DNA of 64,000 nt from Molossus alvarezi (taxonomy: Eukaryota > Chordata > Mammalia > Chiroptera > Molossidae). The notes below the pieces were generated by a model. The model worked only from the letters and a program-made list of their open reading frames with translations. It made no database searches and was not told where the DNA came from. Shown here one piece after another: positions 1 through 11,394 of the stretch (position 1 is the first letter of the stretch; every line of letters begins with the position of its first letter). Both the position numbers and the translations under genes were made by a program. The stretch covers positions 168,258,290 through 168,322,289 of the forward strand of contig CM073885.1 in NCBI GenBank assembly GCA_037176705.1. Direction: 5' to 3'.

Positions 1-393
1 GCTCTCTTGTGAGTTGGTGGTAGTATAAAATTAGTGGAACTGAGGTACTGTAAAGTCAATAAAGTAATATTATATACCAGCTCATGCAAGGCACAGAAAC
101 CCTCATTAAAGTTCAGTATGCAATACTCTAGTATCCCATTCATACGATAGCCAGTAATATTTCTGTTCAGTAAAACACAATTATATGAATGGTTATCTTA
201 ATTTCCCACATTATCTTTTTCTGAATAGCTAGAGGCATTACTTTGGAAGAACAAACAGCTAGTTTTAAACAAAATTGTAAAATAAAAAATTTACACTTCT
301 TTTCCTTAATGGTCGCTTCCTTAGATTTTCAGTACCTTTGCATTTCCTTGCTTTAACCTAATCAAAACCTCTTTACTTTAAAAGGTCAGGTGA
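1..393. other. Unique AT-rich non-coding DNA
   Basis: I see no gene, RNA or recognisable repeat in this stretch. Reading frames are short and unremarkable. Confidence 0.5.
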
Positions 394-500
394 GCCCTGG
401 CCAGTTTGGCTCAGCAGTTAAGCCTGGGCCTGCAGACCAGAGAGTACTGGGTTCGGTTCCTGCTAGGGGCATTTACCACCAAAAAAATAATATAAATAAA
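394..500 (+). mobile_element. Ves SINE, head-only (tail-less) copy
   Basis: The tRNA-derived head with its B-box-like GGTTCGGTTCC runs from 394 to about 480. It ends just after 'GGGGCATTTACC' and passes straight into an A-rich tail. The GC-rich middle and CT-rich tail of full-length Ves are absent. No clear target-site duplication is visible. Confidence 0.85.
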
Positions 501-869
501 GCGTTGGATGTACCAATTCTATAATTGTTTAAAATCTTTTGAAACTGTATGTTAGCTTTTCTATTAGCTATTTGTATTTTAGGTAGGTCACCTGTTCCTG
601 TAGAGAGTAAAAATGTTCTGCAATAAGGAATTCCAAGGAGTAAGGAAGTTGAAGAGCTTTTAGTGGTGGTCTTCAGGGACCGCTAAAAGTTACAAAAATT
701 AATGGCCAACTTGCACATGTGTGCCTAAGGTCAACTCCCACCTGCGGAAGAAGGTGGGGTTTTCTTAGTAGATGACTCTGTGCTTCAGGGAAGGAAATAG
801 CAACGTGTTTCCAATCTCTTTCATCTGAAGACTTCCTGAGGGCTTGGATCAAAAAAAAAAAAAAAGTCA
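501..869. other. Unique non-coding DNA
   Basis: No gene or known repeat recognised. It ends in an A-run at 851-865 that served as the target of the next SINE. Confidence 0.5.
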
Positions 870-957
870 CCCTGGCCAGTTTGGCTCAGAGGCGACCTGT
901 GGACCAGAGAGTCCCAGGATCGGTTCCCACTAGGGGCCCATACCACGGGGGGAGGGG
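870..957 (+). mobile_element. Ves SINE, head-only copy
   Basis: This is a tRNA-like head without the CT-rich tail, ending at 'CCATACCA' plus a G/A-rich stretch. The flanking sequence 'AAAAAAAGTCA' occurs on both sides (about 858-868 and 956-968), so this is a complete insertion of a short SINE and not a later deletion. Confidence 0.85.
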
Positions 958-968
958 AAAAAAAAGTC

Positions 969-1428
969 AGGACCAACTACTTGTCATTATTACTAACTTA
1001 ACATTAAAATGTGTGGCTTTCTTACTAGTTGTCAGTAAACCTAAAATCACGGATACCTCCTTTTCTCTTTAAGACCTAACTCCTAGCTCCATCTACAATT
1101 TGCAAGTAAGTCTTGTACATTCTTTCTTAAGTTTCTTCTGCTTTGGGGCCGGAGTACCATGACTTTGCTTTCACAGAAATTTTTACTCCCAGAAACTTCT
1201 TGGGGATTTTCATCTAACAAATCCTCATGTTATTGTCCTTTAGTGAATAAGGACAGTGAGGACTTAGGGGATTTTTTTTAAGACCAACTGTCTTTTAAGG
1301 TTATTGGTAAAACCACTTCATTTTCTCTTGTCAACTTACTTGAAACCTTCTGACAGACCTCTGCCATCTCAAAAAAAATTTTTTAAGAAAATTACTTTAG
1401 TTATTTAATCATTTTAGTTTATTATTTT
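969..1428. other. Unique non-coding DNA
   Basis: No gene or recognisable repeat seen. Sequence is AT-rich with several homopolymer A/T runs. Confidence 0.45.
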
Positions 1429-1564
1429 TTGAATGAGTGTCATCATTCAAATTGAATAAATGCTATCAAATAGCTAAAAATAATATTTTAAGTTATTTGA
1501 TAGCATTTATGATTTTTAGTTATTTCATTGTATTTATTCCATTTGAATGATGACACTCATTCAA
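1429..1564. mobile_element. Foldback / MITE-like element with perfect 24-bp inverted termini
   Basis: Positions 1429-1452 and 1541-1564 are perfect reverse complements (24 bp, beginning TTGAATGAGTGTCATCATTC). The pairing continues inward: 1461-1475 pairs with 1491-1505 with one mismatch. One arm carries about 27 extra bases. There is no coding capacity. This is the structure of a small non-autonomous DNA transposon, but I cannot assign a family, and no target-site duplication is obvious. Confidence 0.6.
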
Positions 1565-1582
1565 TTTGCATTTCTATTCAAT

Positions 1583-1588
1583 TCTCTC

Positions 1589-1643
<55 letters not shown>
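1583..1643. repeat. (CT)n(CA)n compound microsatellite
   Basis: A CT-repeat with one GT interruption passes directly into a CA-repeat. It lies 18 bp from the foldback element and may be polymorphic in length. Confidence 0.95.
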
Positions 1644-3985
1644 ATTCTTGGCACTGAAGGAAAACATCCAGGCCTAGATCAGAGGTGATTCATAAACAAT
1701 CATTTTTATACTAATAATGTAAGCTTCACTCCTAAGATTCTGTTGATTTTTTTTACCAATTTCAAGAATAAAAGTTCACCTTTTCTTACACTAGGGTGGC
1801 CATACAATTTTGAAAGTGAACAGGAGCACTATCATCAATTATTCCTAGAGCACAGACTCACTCTCTTTTCTGAGACACATCTGCACCCTGTCTCACACCA
1901 CCATGTACTTCCTGCATACCTACAACCCTTTACTGAGTGTGCTGTTTAATATGCTCGCCTCCCTCTTCCAAACTGAGAGTCTCTTGGTTCTTAGCTTATA
2001 ACCCCTCTTCCCTCCTGATGCGGGTGGTGCAGGATGGCAGCTGTACTGGTATTATGGGGATCTGATGAGGGGCATATGATGGATATGATGACACTTATGA
2101 ATGTGTTAGCCGGGAAGGCAGGCATCCTCTCCACAAAACATGGCGTTCTGGGCCCCAGGAACTGGCTGAGAACCATTCTCAAGACCCAAGATCCAAACAT
2201 TTCCTGCTACAAGACTCGGCTACAGGCAAGAGGCATGGACCCTGATACTCTAGTGTCACAACTTAATCTAAATATAAAAATAGGAAGAAAATAAGTTATG
2301 TTCAATTCTACGCACAAGAGCTCATTATAATGTTCCACAATTAAATTCATACACAGATGTATTGACACCAACATATCAGCATAACAATTTTTACTGTATT
2401 TCATTTTTCCTCTCTCCTAGCTAACCCATGAATTAAATTAGGGTCACATCGGTAAAAATCTAAATTGCCCTGATTCCAGGTCATAAATTGTACAACACAT
2501 AAACTCACCTCCTGAAATTTCTCCCCCAAGTATTTCTGCATGTAGCTAGTGTTTCATGAGTGCTCTTAGTCCTTTTACACGTACCCCTCTGCCTTCCCAC
2601 TTGTTAGTATCCCTGAAGTTACCACTTCTGAGGTCAGTGCTTCCAGGCCGCCCCTCTGGCCTCTCCAAGGAGTGACATTCCTATTTGTGCAGCTTTAGAA
2701 AAACTAGCAGGACCCACTGGACCTGGTGCAGTGAGTAGTCTGGGGAACTCAGCCTGGCAGTATGCTACTACGTCTCCTACAGTGGTGAGAAGCTCCCCGC
2801 CTAGGTTTCAGAAAGGTTTCGGTAAACAGTGGCACTTGCTGTTTCATGAGACTAATGAGCAGAAAAGCATATGAGAACTTTTGTCTAAAAGATACTGAAA
2901 CAAGGGATTTTGTATACATTTTGTATACCTCTCATGCACGTAATCTAGTATCTCACAGAGCCTCTGGTGTAGCAGCTCCCTCTTCCTTGGGGGTCAGATC
3001 AGATTAAGAGAATGACCCCAAGTCAGATATGTAGAGACTAAAATGTCAACTTGATTACTAATAGCTAGGCTGACTCGGTCAGACTTATCCACTCAGTGAC
3101 ATGGCCTACCGCTCAGTCATGGGCCTGATTGAACTTGGGGAGTAGATCCCGATCCCCAAACAGAAGGAGAGTGGAAGGGACCACCTCTACCACTTGGGTT
3201 CACCTCACAAGCTTAGGTAAATCACTTACCTGGAGAGTAACAGGGTGTGGGACAAGGGGCTTTTCACGAACAGAAGTTGCTCCACATAGAAAGTCAAGGC
3301 AAAAGGAAAGGAGGTCCCAGCCCCCCACCTTCCTGAGGATTCAAACACTGGCCTTGCAAGCAGATGGGGAACATGTCTTCCCATTTTGGTTTTCAAACAA
3401 AAAAAAAGCACAAATGCTGTTCAAGGCCACAGAGTCTGCTTGAAATAAAAGCCCTTATTCTTAATCATCATTTATACTGCCTCCCTGGGTCGCTTGCACC
3501 TTACAAGATTTCAGTAAATGTTTACTAAAAGCAAAATAATTATTCTCATTATCATCATTCTTTCAGTAATAAATAAATTTGGATTACTAAATACACTTTA
3601 CTAAAATTGGTCTTAAATATATGCAAATCAGAATAACCTTAGAAACTTGCCACATTCTTCCTGAAACGCATTTTAAAACTCACGTATTCCCCACAAAGCA
3701 AGTATGCTAGGGAAACCCTCTTTTATCAATCATGGCAGTAGTTAGAGTCTGGAAGCTAAAAGCTTATTGAAGAGGTAGTATAGGAGAGGTAGTATTAACC
3801 GGGTCAAATACTCAAGTGTGCTTATCTTAAAAAATAAACGTGTGCTGTATAAATAAATTTGTCCTTGATATGATTGCCTCTGAGTCTGGGCATTTTCATT
3901 TGCAAAAATCAGTAACAGATTGGCAACATGTTTTAACAGAGGCCTGAGAAGTCACTGTAATGAAGTTAAAGTAACCTGTAATGCT
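1644..3985. other. Mostly unique non-coding DNA
   Basis: No exon, RNA gene or confident repeat recognised across about 2.3 kb. A frame of 86 codons at 2034-2294 and one of 104 codons at 3129-3443 resemble nothing known and lack splice or codon-bias support, so I treat both as chance. Confidence 0.45.
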
Positions 3986-4001
3986 AGAAAAGCTGGTTCT
4001 T

Positions 4002-4138
4002 GCCCAGCTGGTGTGGCTCAGTGGTTGTACCAAGAAGTCATCTGTTCGATTCCCGGTCAGGGCACATGCCCAGGTTGTGGGCCAAATTCTCAGTGGAGGG
4101 CATGCAGGAGGTGGCCAATAAGTGTTCTCTCTCATCGA

Positions 4139-4187
<49 letters not shown>

Positions 4188-4216
4188 AAAATCAATTTAA
4201 AAAAATTGTTTTTAAA
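4002..4216 (+). mobile_element. Ves SINE, full length
   Basis: All three parts are present: tRNA-like head, middle region with 'CAGGGCACATGCCC', and a long (CT)n tail at 4141-4186. It is flanked by a 16-bp target-site duplication with one mismatch (3986-4001 and 4217-4232). The mismatch and the expanded CT tract suggest a moderately old copy. Confidence 0.95.
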
Positions 4217-4339
4217 AGAAAATCTGGTTCTTAAATTTTGTAATCAATAGCATTTTCTTAGGATGCATTTAGCTGAAGAATGTTGAGGATAAAGTACACA
4301 TAGTTTAAATATAAAATAAGAGATACAGAGTTCAGGCCC

Positions 4340-4790
4340 TTACAGGTTGGTTCATTTAGAGGCTCAACACTGCTACCAGGGATAAAGGTATTTCCACCTT
4401 TCTCTTCTGCCATCCTCACTGTATTGGCTTTTTCCTGAGGCTTGTCACCTCCTGGTCACAATATGGCTACACCAGCTCCAGGCATCACATCTTTATACAT
4501 GTTCTTTTCCTCAGATTCCATGTTAAAAATAAGCAAAACTCCTTCAGGAGGTTCCCAAGACACTTCATTCATGCCTGATTGACCAGAATTCTGTTGCTTG
4601 AGTTTTCATAAACCAACCACCAGAAAGAATAATGGACTTTCAATGACTGAGTAATGTCATTCTCTAGGGCTAAGGAGAAGAACAGCTTCCCTGAAGCACA
4701 AAGTGCAAATATTTGAGCACAGTTGGTTTTCAGTTGGCAAGGAAGGGGCACAGGGCATGGCCATTGTGTCATCAAGAGCGAAGCAGCCCA
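4340..4790. repeat. Possible ancient interspersed repeat, family unassigned
   Basis: The stretch with 'TCTTCTGCCATCCTCACTGT', 'CACAATATGGCTACACCAGC' and 'CCAGGCATCACATC' resembles a diverged, widespread mammalian repeat that I remember only in outline. I cannot name the family or set the ends. The rest of the 4.2-6.2 kb interval looks unique, with no gene seen. Confidence 0.3.
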
Positions 4791-6191
4791 ATCCGAACCG
4801 TTACCAGAGATGTCTTCAGTGTCACGTGTTTAATTAAGTACACATCAACCTGGTTCTGAATCCACCCAGCACATCATGTACCTCATTCAAAGCTGCCTTG
4901 GTACCCAGCGACAGTAACAGATGGGTTTTGTTGTTAGCAAAATATATTTATAAAAGTCCCGATTGTTCAATCTGTCTTCTCCCATTCACACATTTCTGTG
5001 TCCAAAAGCTGCTTGCCTATTGCTTTACTTTGTCGATGAGCTTATGTTACAGGAGGGCCAATCGCATCCTTCTATAGCTTCAAAATAGTGACCATAACTC
5101 TGATTGCTTTAAGCTTAGACATTTCAACGTTCCAAAGTGCCTCCCTACTTCCAGAGACTAACCTGTAGGCTAAATTTTACTGAGCTACCTTAAAAAAAAA
5201 ATTCATAGCTGTTAAAAAAATAAAAAAAAGATAAGATAAATTTTTGCTACATCTATATTTGGCACTTAAGTTACATATAAGAAAAAAGTGAATGAAATCA
5301 TGCAAAAAGAATATCAAAATAAGAAACCAAATCATTTGTGTTATAAAACACAAACAGTGGCACATATAATGGATAAGAGTCATATCCTCTCTTCAGCCTT
5401 TTCCTACAGCCCACACTAATGAGAATAATTAAACGGAATTAGTGACATTTCATTTAAAGAGGGAGCAAGTCCCAATATCAGCAAAATGCAAAAAATTAAT
5501 GGATGATTTGTTTGTACTGAATAGTGCTGATATAATGAGTCATTACTTATGCTCTGAGAGTCCTCCAGCTTCCCAGAAGATTCAAGTCCTACACCTCAGG
5601 AACTGGAAGTGTCTGACCCATTAATCTCACAAGGGACTGGGTAATGGAGAAAGAAAGCGGCTGGGGACAGGACCTGAAATTTGATGAAGTCCTGCCCTGC
5701 TGCCTCTGGCTCCCAAGCCCGAGGAAAGATTTGGTCAACGAATCATTAATTCTAGCAGCAAGTCAGTGGTTTAGGGAGTGATTTGAAGTGAACCTTGAAG
5801 CCCAGGAATGTCTTCCTTCTTTCATGTGCCCTGTCACTTCCTTGCCTACCAGGAAACGAATCCTCTTGCACCTAACCCAGGCAGGGAGCTAAGAATGGGA
5901 ATAGGAGTCTCTGGACAATCTTGGTGCCCACCAGGCAGGTAAATCCTTAAGTTTCCACAGAAAGATCTATCTGCAAGGACCAGTGGAAGAGTTTAGAAAA
6001 TAAAATCACTTGGGGAAAAAGGCTAACAGGACTTAGATGGGTAGGAATCTGGGCTCCTATGAACCCAATTCTATAAGAAAATTGAAAATAATGTCATAAC
6101 CAAGTCAAAAGTACAGTCAAAAGAAACCAGCTTACTAATTAAATATATATTTATTATATTATGTTTTATATTTTATAATAAATATTTATTA
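4791..6191. other. Unique non-coding DNA
   Basis: No gene or repeat recognised. The last 60 bases are almost pure A/T and hold the target site of the half-L1 that follows. Confidence 0.45.
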
Positions 6192-6600
6192 TAATACCTT
6201 TTTATTTATTTATTTTAAATCTTTATTTTTGAATGTAGAATGTATTACAGATGTTCCTCATTTTTCCCCCATTGACCCCCTCCTCCACACTCCTGCCCCC
6301 CTCCCGCCTTTTCCCACACTATTGTCTGTGTCCATTGGTTATGCATGTAAGTTCTTTGGTTTATTTCTTCCCACCCCCAACCCCTTTCCCTTTGAGGTTT
6401 GTTGGTCTAGCAATGAATTTGTACTTCTTAATCCCTTCACCTTTTTCACCCATTTCCCCAACCCCCCTCCCATCTGGCAACCAACAAAATGTTCTCTGTA
6501 TCTATGAGAATGTTTCTGTTCTGCCTGTTCATTTTGTTTGTAGATTCCATTGTCGATAGATATGTATTCATTGCCATTTTGTTTGTTCATATATTTTATC

Positions 6601-7509
6601 TTATTCTTCAAGAAGACCCTTCATCATTTTATATAATAACGGTTTGGTGGTGATGAACTCCTTTAACTTTTTTCTTGTCTGGGAAACTCTTTATATGGCC
6701 ATTGATTCTAAATGACAGCTTTGCAGGATAGAGTAATCTTGGTTGTAGGTTTTGCTTTTCATCACTCTGAATATTTCTTGCCACTCCATTCTGGCCTGCA
6801 AAGTTTCTTTTGAGAAATCAGCTGACAGCCTTATGGGAACTCCCTTGTAGGTAACTAGCTGCCTTTCTCTTGCTGCTTTTAAGATTCTCTCTTTGTCTTG
6901 AACCTTTTGCATTTTGATGATGATGTGTCTTGGTGTGGGCCTTTTGGGGTTCATCTTGTTTGGGACTCACTGTGCTTCCTGGACTTGTATGTCTGTTTCC
7001 TTCACCAAGTTAGGGAAGTTTTCTGCCATTATTGTTTCAAACAGGTTTTCGATTTCTTGTTCTTGCTCTTCTCCTTCTGGCACCCCCAAGATGCGAATGT
7101 TGGCACGCTTGAAGTTGTTCCAGAGGCTCCTTACACTATCCTCATGTTTTTGGATTCTTTTATCTTTTTGCTGTTCTGATTGAGCGTTTTTTGCTTCCTT
7201 ATATTCCAAATCGATGGTTTGCTTCTTGGATTTATATACTCTACTATTGAATCTGTGTAAATTATTCTTTATTTCAGTTAATGCCTCTTTCATTTCTGAC
7301 TGTGCATCCATCATTTCTGATTGGTCCTTTTTTATGCTCTTGAGGCCCTCACTACGTTCACTGAGGTTCTCACTAAGTTCCTTGAGCATTCTTATAAGCA
7401 GTATTTTGAACTCAGCATCTATTAGGTTGCTTATCTCCATTTCGCTTTGTTCTTTTCTTGGGGTTTTGTTCTGCTCTTTCATTTGGGACCTGTTTCTTTG
7501 TCTCCTCAT
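6601..7509 (-). pseudogene. HAL1/L1 ORF1 (RNA-binding chaperone), two in-frame stops
   Basis: This frame of 302 codons plus stop starts at ATG 7509. The N-terminal ~100 residues are Glu/Lys/Gln-rich with heptad-like 'QSEM' repeats, as in the ORF1p coiled coil. Residues near 'NIRILGVPEGEE' match the start of the RRM domain. 'TPRHIIIKMQKVQDKERILKAARE' opens the C-terminal domain. A TGA at 6967-6969 (after EAQ) and a TAA at 6691-6693 interrupt it, without any frameshift. ORF1p coats L1 RNA as a trimer. Full L1 ORF1 proteins are usually about 300-370 residues, so length is normal. Only two disabling changes point to a fairly recent insertion. Confidence 0.85.
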
Positions 7510-8381
7510 TTTGGCTGCCTCCCTGTGTTTGTTTCTGTGTATTACTTATCGAGAGGTATGGGGCTAGCTGAGACCAGATGCTGCTCATTTGAAAGAATTT
7601 AGGAAAAACCTGAAGCAGGATCCAAGACAGGCCAATCCTATGGTTAAGCAAGTGGCAACAGCTTGTGTGGGCCTGAAAGTTGGGTGGGCCTGAAAGTTGG
7701 GCGGGGCCTCAGGGAGTCACCAGGGCGGGGCTACAAGCGTGAGCCAGGTTGCTGGTGTCCCAGATATGGCATCTGTCTGCTGCCCCAGGGAAGGGCTCAC
7801 CAAAGGAACAAAAGCCTCTGATAGCACGTTTGTCCCGGAGAAAGCCCCCTCTCCAGCCCTCGCTCCAGTGCCAAACAGCTCAGTTCTTCCCTGTATGTCT
7901 CTGGTGCCCCTCAAGCTGCCTCCCCTCCAAGCTTAGAGGGAGAGAGTCCGATAAGTCCGTGCGCGGGCCCTTTAAGGAGCTGCCTGGGGCTCCAGCCGCC
8001 TCAGCTTCCCTGAGCCTCAGTTTCCGCTGGTTTTTCCAGCCAGAAGTTATGGGGACTTCTCTTCCTGGCACTGGAACCCTGAGCGGGGCACCTGGTGTGG
8101 GACGGGGACCCCTCAGTCCTCAGGAAGGACCTTCCCTGCCGAGGTGTCCTCCTGATTTTTATCCGCCACACGTGGGTGTGGGACCAGCCCCTCCGCCTCC
8201 GCCCCTCCTACCAGCCTGGATGTGGCTGCTGCTTTAATTCCGTAGTTGTAGGACTTCCATTCAGCTTGATTTCAGGCGGTTTTGAATGATGGTTGTTCTG
8301 TAGTTTAGTGTAACTTTGATGTGGTTGTGGGAGGACGCGATACCATGTTTACCTACCCGCCATCTTGACCGGAAGTCCTAC
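7510..8381 (-). promoter_or_regulatory. HAL1 5' UTR / internal promoter region
   Basis: GC-rich sequence between the L1-type 5' end and the ORF1 ATG. L1 5' UTRs carry an internal Pol II promoter, but no specific factor site is claimed here. It is about 560 bp shorter than the 5' UTR of the copy at 11.3 kb: the segment matching about 12395-12955 is missing. Confidence 0.6.
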
Positions 8382-8483
8382 TTTTTTTTTTTTTGGTGGT
8401 ACGTGCCCCTAGCAGGAACCAAACCCGGGACTCTCTGGTCCACAGACCGAGGCTCAACCGCTGAGCCAAACTGGTCAGGGCTC
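8382..8483 (-). mobile_element. Ves SINE head joined to the HAL1 5' end
   Basis: On the minus strand this is a tRNA-like Ves head ending '...GGGGCACGTACCACC' followed by 13 A and then, immediately, the HAL1 5' terminus. It has no target-site duplication of its own: its two flanks share only 'CTA'. It lies inside the 14-bp duplication of the HAL1. This fits either a chimeric insertion or a precise later hit at the junction. Confidence 0.85.
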
Positions 8484-8497
8484 TAATACCTTTTTAT

Positions 8498-8907
8498 ATT
8501 TTAGATAGACAGATTGATAAAAATCCAGAAGGGAAGGCTACAACTCCAAGCACAGTTTTTTTGGAAGGAGGCCTCACATGACACAGGCCATTTGGGAGCA
8601 GAGGACTCTACAGCCCTAAGGAGAGGTGCAGTCAACATCTCGCTTTTGACTGTCAGGGGAGAATGTTAAGAAACAGACCTTGTATATTTCCATAGTTGTG
8701 CAGGGGAAATGTAAGTAGAGATCAATAATTATTTTATGAGAATATCTGTGGAACCCAGATTTGGCCAGGAGGCTATGGGCTAACTTTCTTCTTCAGAATA
8801 AGATAGAATAGGTTTACATTGCCGTTTTACATCTTAACTTGCAGTTTTGTTTAATTTTGTTTATATAAATATAGAAAGTCAATAGTTTGAAAAAATCCAA
8901 AAAATAG
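8498..8907. other. Unique non-coding DNA
   Basis: No gene or repeat recognised in this interval. Confidence 0.45.
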
Positions 8908-8922
8908 CCCTAATTTTTTAAT

Positions 8923-9175
8923 TTTTATATATTTTTTATTCCTCACCTGAAGATATTTTTCTATTTATCATCAGATAGAGTGAGAGGGAGGAAAGAGAGA
9001 GACAGAAAGAAAAATCGATGTGATAGAGCCACATCGACTGGCTGCCACATGACCTGACCAGGGCCGGGGACAAACCACAACCAAGGTACGTGCCCTGGAC
9101 TGGAATTGAACCTGTGTGAGTCATTGGTGCGTGGGCTGATGCTTTAACTGCTGATCCAAGCCAACCAGGGCATTA
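8923..9175 (-). mobile_element. Ves SINE, full length
   Basis: Antisense copy with poly-T at the left, 'CACCTGAAGATATTTTTC' tail block, purine-rich tract, middle region and tRNA-like head. An imperfect duplication of about 15 bp flanks it (8908-8922 and about 9178-9191). Confidence 0.9.
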
Positions 9176-9191
9176 ACCCTACATTTTTAAA

Positions 9192-10115
9192 AAATACAGT
9201 ATGTTTCTTTCTGGATTCAAAGTACAATTTTAATATAAATCCAGACTCTAATGAGGACAGACTTTATTAGTTAAATAAATAATTAAGTTAGTAGTAAAAA
9301 TGCCAGAATAGGTAAACTTACTCCAAGGCAGATGGCAGCTGATTCTTGGCCACAAAATAGAGAATAAAATTGCCACCAAATCCCTGGAGCTAACAAAATT
9401 CAGGACAAATTTGGAGCAATTTAGTAGCTTCATTATGCCATAATGTTTCATATTCCTAATTAACACCCTTTCCATTTCCAGCAGAAAAAAAAAATTCCTT
9501 CTGCTCAGAAATGCTCTCAATTTAATATTCATTAGTTTATAAGCTAAAAAATGGGTGTTCTGAGTTGCTCTGGTAAATGCTTAAGTTAATCAATTTGCTT
9601 CTTATTTGCTTAAATGGATTTCTCATTGATTTTTTATTTTGTTTTAAAAATGGACATTAATTTAAAAAAAAAACATATTTTGCACTATCACTGAGAACAA
9701 TATATTCAGATTTTTGTTTTAAAAGTTTACCCAACAGACTGTAATTGCTTGAGTTCATTCTTGAAAATCAAAATGTGCTGAGATTTAAGTAAAATTAACT
9801 GTTGTTAATGGGCTATTATCTAAACACAGTGGTGGTTTATTTTTAAAGCTCACACTTGCTTCAGATGGAGTTTTCTCATTTGTACCAAATTCCTGAGTCT
9901 TTCCAGCAGCCCTTATGATTCATACAGATATAAAGCAGATGGAAACAATTTGCCTGAAAGAAAGCTGGATGGGATTCATTTATACATTTAGGCTCTCATT
10001 CTCAAAATAATTGTATGCCATTTGGGTACTTTTACATAGTTTACAGTAAAATGGAAAAAAAAAAAATCAGCTATTCAGTCCAGGTTGAATTTTTTTAAAA
10101 AAGCACTTTGGACAA
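9192..10115. other. Unique AT-rich DNA
   Basis: No exon, RNA or repeat recognised in this stretch of over 900 bp. Low repeat content makes it a place to test for conserved non-coding sequence, but nothing in a single sequence shows conservation. Confidence 0.4.
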
Positions 10116-10615
10116 TGCTGTAGGCAGAATCATGCCCCCCCACCCCCACAAGATGTCCGTGTCCTAATCCCTGGAACCTGTATGTAAATCCATTAGGTTG
10201 CATGACAAAGAGAAATTAAGGTTGCAGATGGAATTATGATTACCAATGGGCTGAACCTGAGATGGGAAGATTGTCCTGGTGGGTTCAATGAAATTATAAG
10301 GGTCCTTATAAATGAAAGAGGGAGGCAGAAGGGTCACAGTCAGACAGATTTGAAGATGCTATGCTGCTACTTTTGAAGTTGAAGGAAGGGGTCATAAACC
10401 ATGGATGCAGAAGGCTTCTACAAGCTGGAAAAGGCAAGGAAATAGATTCTTCTCTTGGGTCTCCAGAAGAAATGCAATCCTGCTGACACTTTGATTTTAG
10501 CCAATTAAGAACCTATTCAGACTTCTGACTTCAGAACTATATGATAATATATTTGAGTATCTTTAAGCCATTAAATTTGTGACAATTTGTTACAGCAGCA
10601 ATAGGAAACTAATAC
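10116..10615 (+). repeat. MLT1-like (ERVL-MaLR) solo LTR
   Basis: About 500 bp matching the general form of MLT1 LTRs: a 'TAGGCAGAAT' start, 'CTAATCCCTGGAACCTG', 'AAGGGTCCTTATAA', 'CTGCTGACACTTTGATTTTAG', then 'TTTAAGCCATTAAATTTGTG' and a terminal 'GGAAACTAATAC'. It is diverged and has no internal retroviral sequence next to it. MaLRs are old non-autonomous relatives of ERVL. The subfamily is not assigned. Confidence 0.75.
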
Positions 10616-10674
10616 TGATAGCATATAGTGGCTTCTTGAATGCCTTCCAGAGCCTGCCACCATCATTAATTCAA

Positions 10675-10815
10675 ACCTTTATCCTCTATTCAGTAATCAT
10701 ATTTTGAGCACCTGCCACAAGCCAGGCATGGTTGTAAAGAGGATTAGGAACATCACCCTGTCCTCCAGGAAGTTTGCAGTGCAGTATGGGAAACAGACTC
10801 ATAAGCACATAGACA
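10675..10815 (-). repeat. L2 3'-end fragment (probable)
   Basis: 'TTTTGAGCACCTGCCACAAGCCAGGCA' followed by 'CCTGTCCTCCAGGAAGTTTGCAG' is the antisense form of an L2 3' end. It is diverged and short. Confidence 0.5.
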
Positions 10816-11315
10816 CAACAAATGGAACGAGCATTTTTCTAATTACATTTAACATGCATTTATAAAGTAAGTTTCTATATAAAAGCCTGGGCTTGCTACA
10901 TCTAACACATATCATTTATTCTCTTGGTCCACAATTTATCTAAATAGTGAGAACAATACATTTCACCAAATATATCTTTAGGAATAAAGATGATTGAAAG
11001 AGTTGTCCAGTTATTGCTAATTCCATCTTTAGATCCTACCAGCTCTGCTGACAAAGCTATCAAAAGATTTCATCACAGGTGACTTCTGGGCTGAGCAAGC
11101 AAGAGTCTCCAGGGCCCTTGGTCCATGCTTTGTGGCACCGTTTCTATTGCTTAACAAGGCATTAGGTAATTCCTGTTATAGAGAATTTAGCTGTAAATGA
11201 ATCTGTAAAACATGCTTGTTTTGCTCCATATTTTTACTCTTTTTAAAACTCTTCCTTCTAATCTTACTCTCAGACCCAGAATATTTCCTCTACTATAGTG
11301 AAGAAAAGTTATCCA
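10816..11315. other. Unique non-coding DNA
   Basis: No gene or recognisable repeat seen. Confidence 0.45.
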
Positions 11316-11394
11316 GAACTTCCCGTCTAGACGGTGGCGTAGGTAAATGCGGTACCGCCTCCTCCCACAACCACATCCAAATTACAACTAAACT

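Larger units (their letters stand above)
6206..8381 (-). mobile_element. Half-L1 (HAL1-type) retrotransposon with 5' UTR, ORF1 and 3' end, no ORF2
   Basis: Read on the minus strand, the element starts with an L1-type 5' end (GGACTTCCGGTCAAGATGGC). It has an 0.87-kb GC-rich 5' UTR and an ORF1 (7509 down to 6601). About 120 bases of linker join directly to a G-rich L1 3' UTR and a TTTA-rich tail. No reverse transcriptase or endonuclease sequence is present. A 14-bp perfect duplication (TAATACCTTTTTAT, 6192-6205 and 8484-8497) encloses this element plus the adjoining Ves head. HAL1s are ORF1-only L1 derivatives that must borrow ORF2 protein. The same ORF1-to-3'-UTR joint recurs in the copy at 11.3-15.3 kb. 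Confidence 0.85.

Noticed and set aside
3896..4195. Frame with a long (RE)n stretch
   Set aside because: It is the translated GA microsatellite of a Ves SINE tail.
7749..8237. Open frame of 162 codons, plus strand
   Set aside because: It lies antisense in the HAL1 5' UTR, is Pro/Ser-rich by base composition only, and has no match in the other copy.
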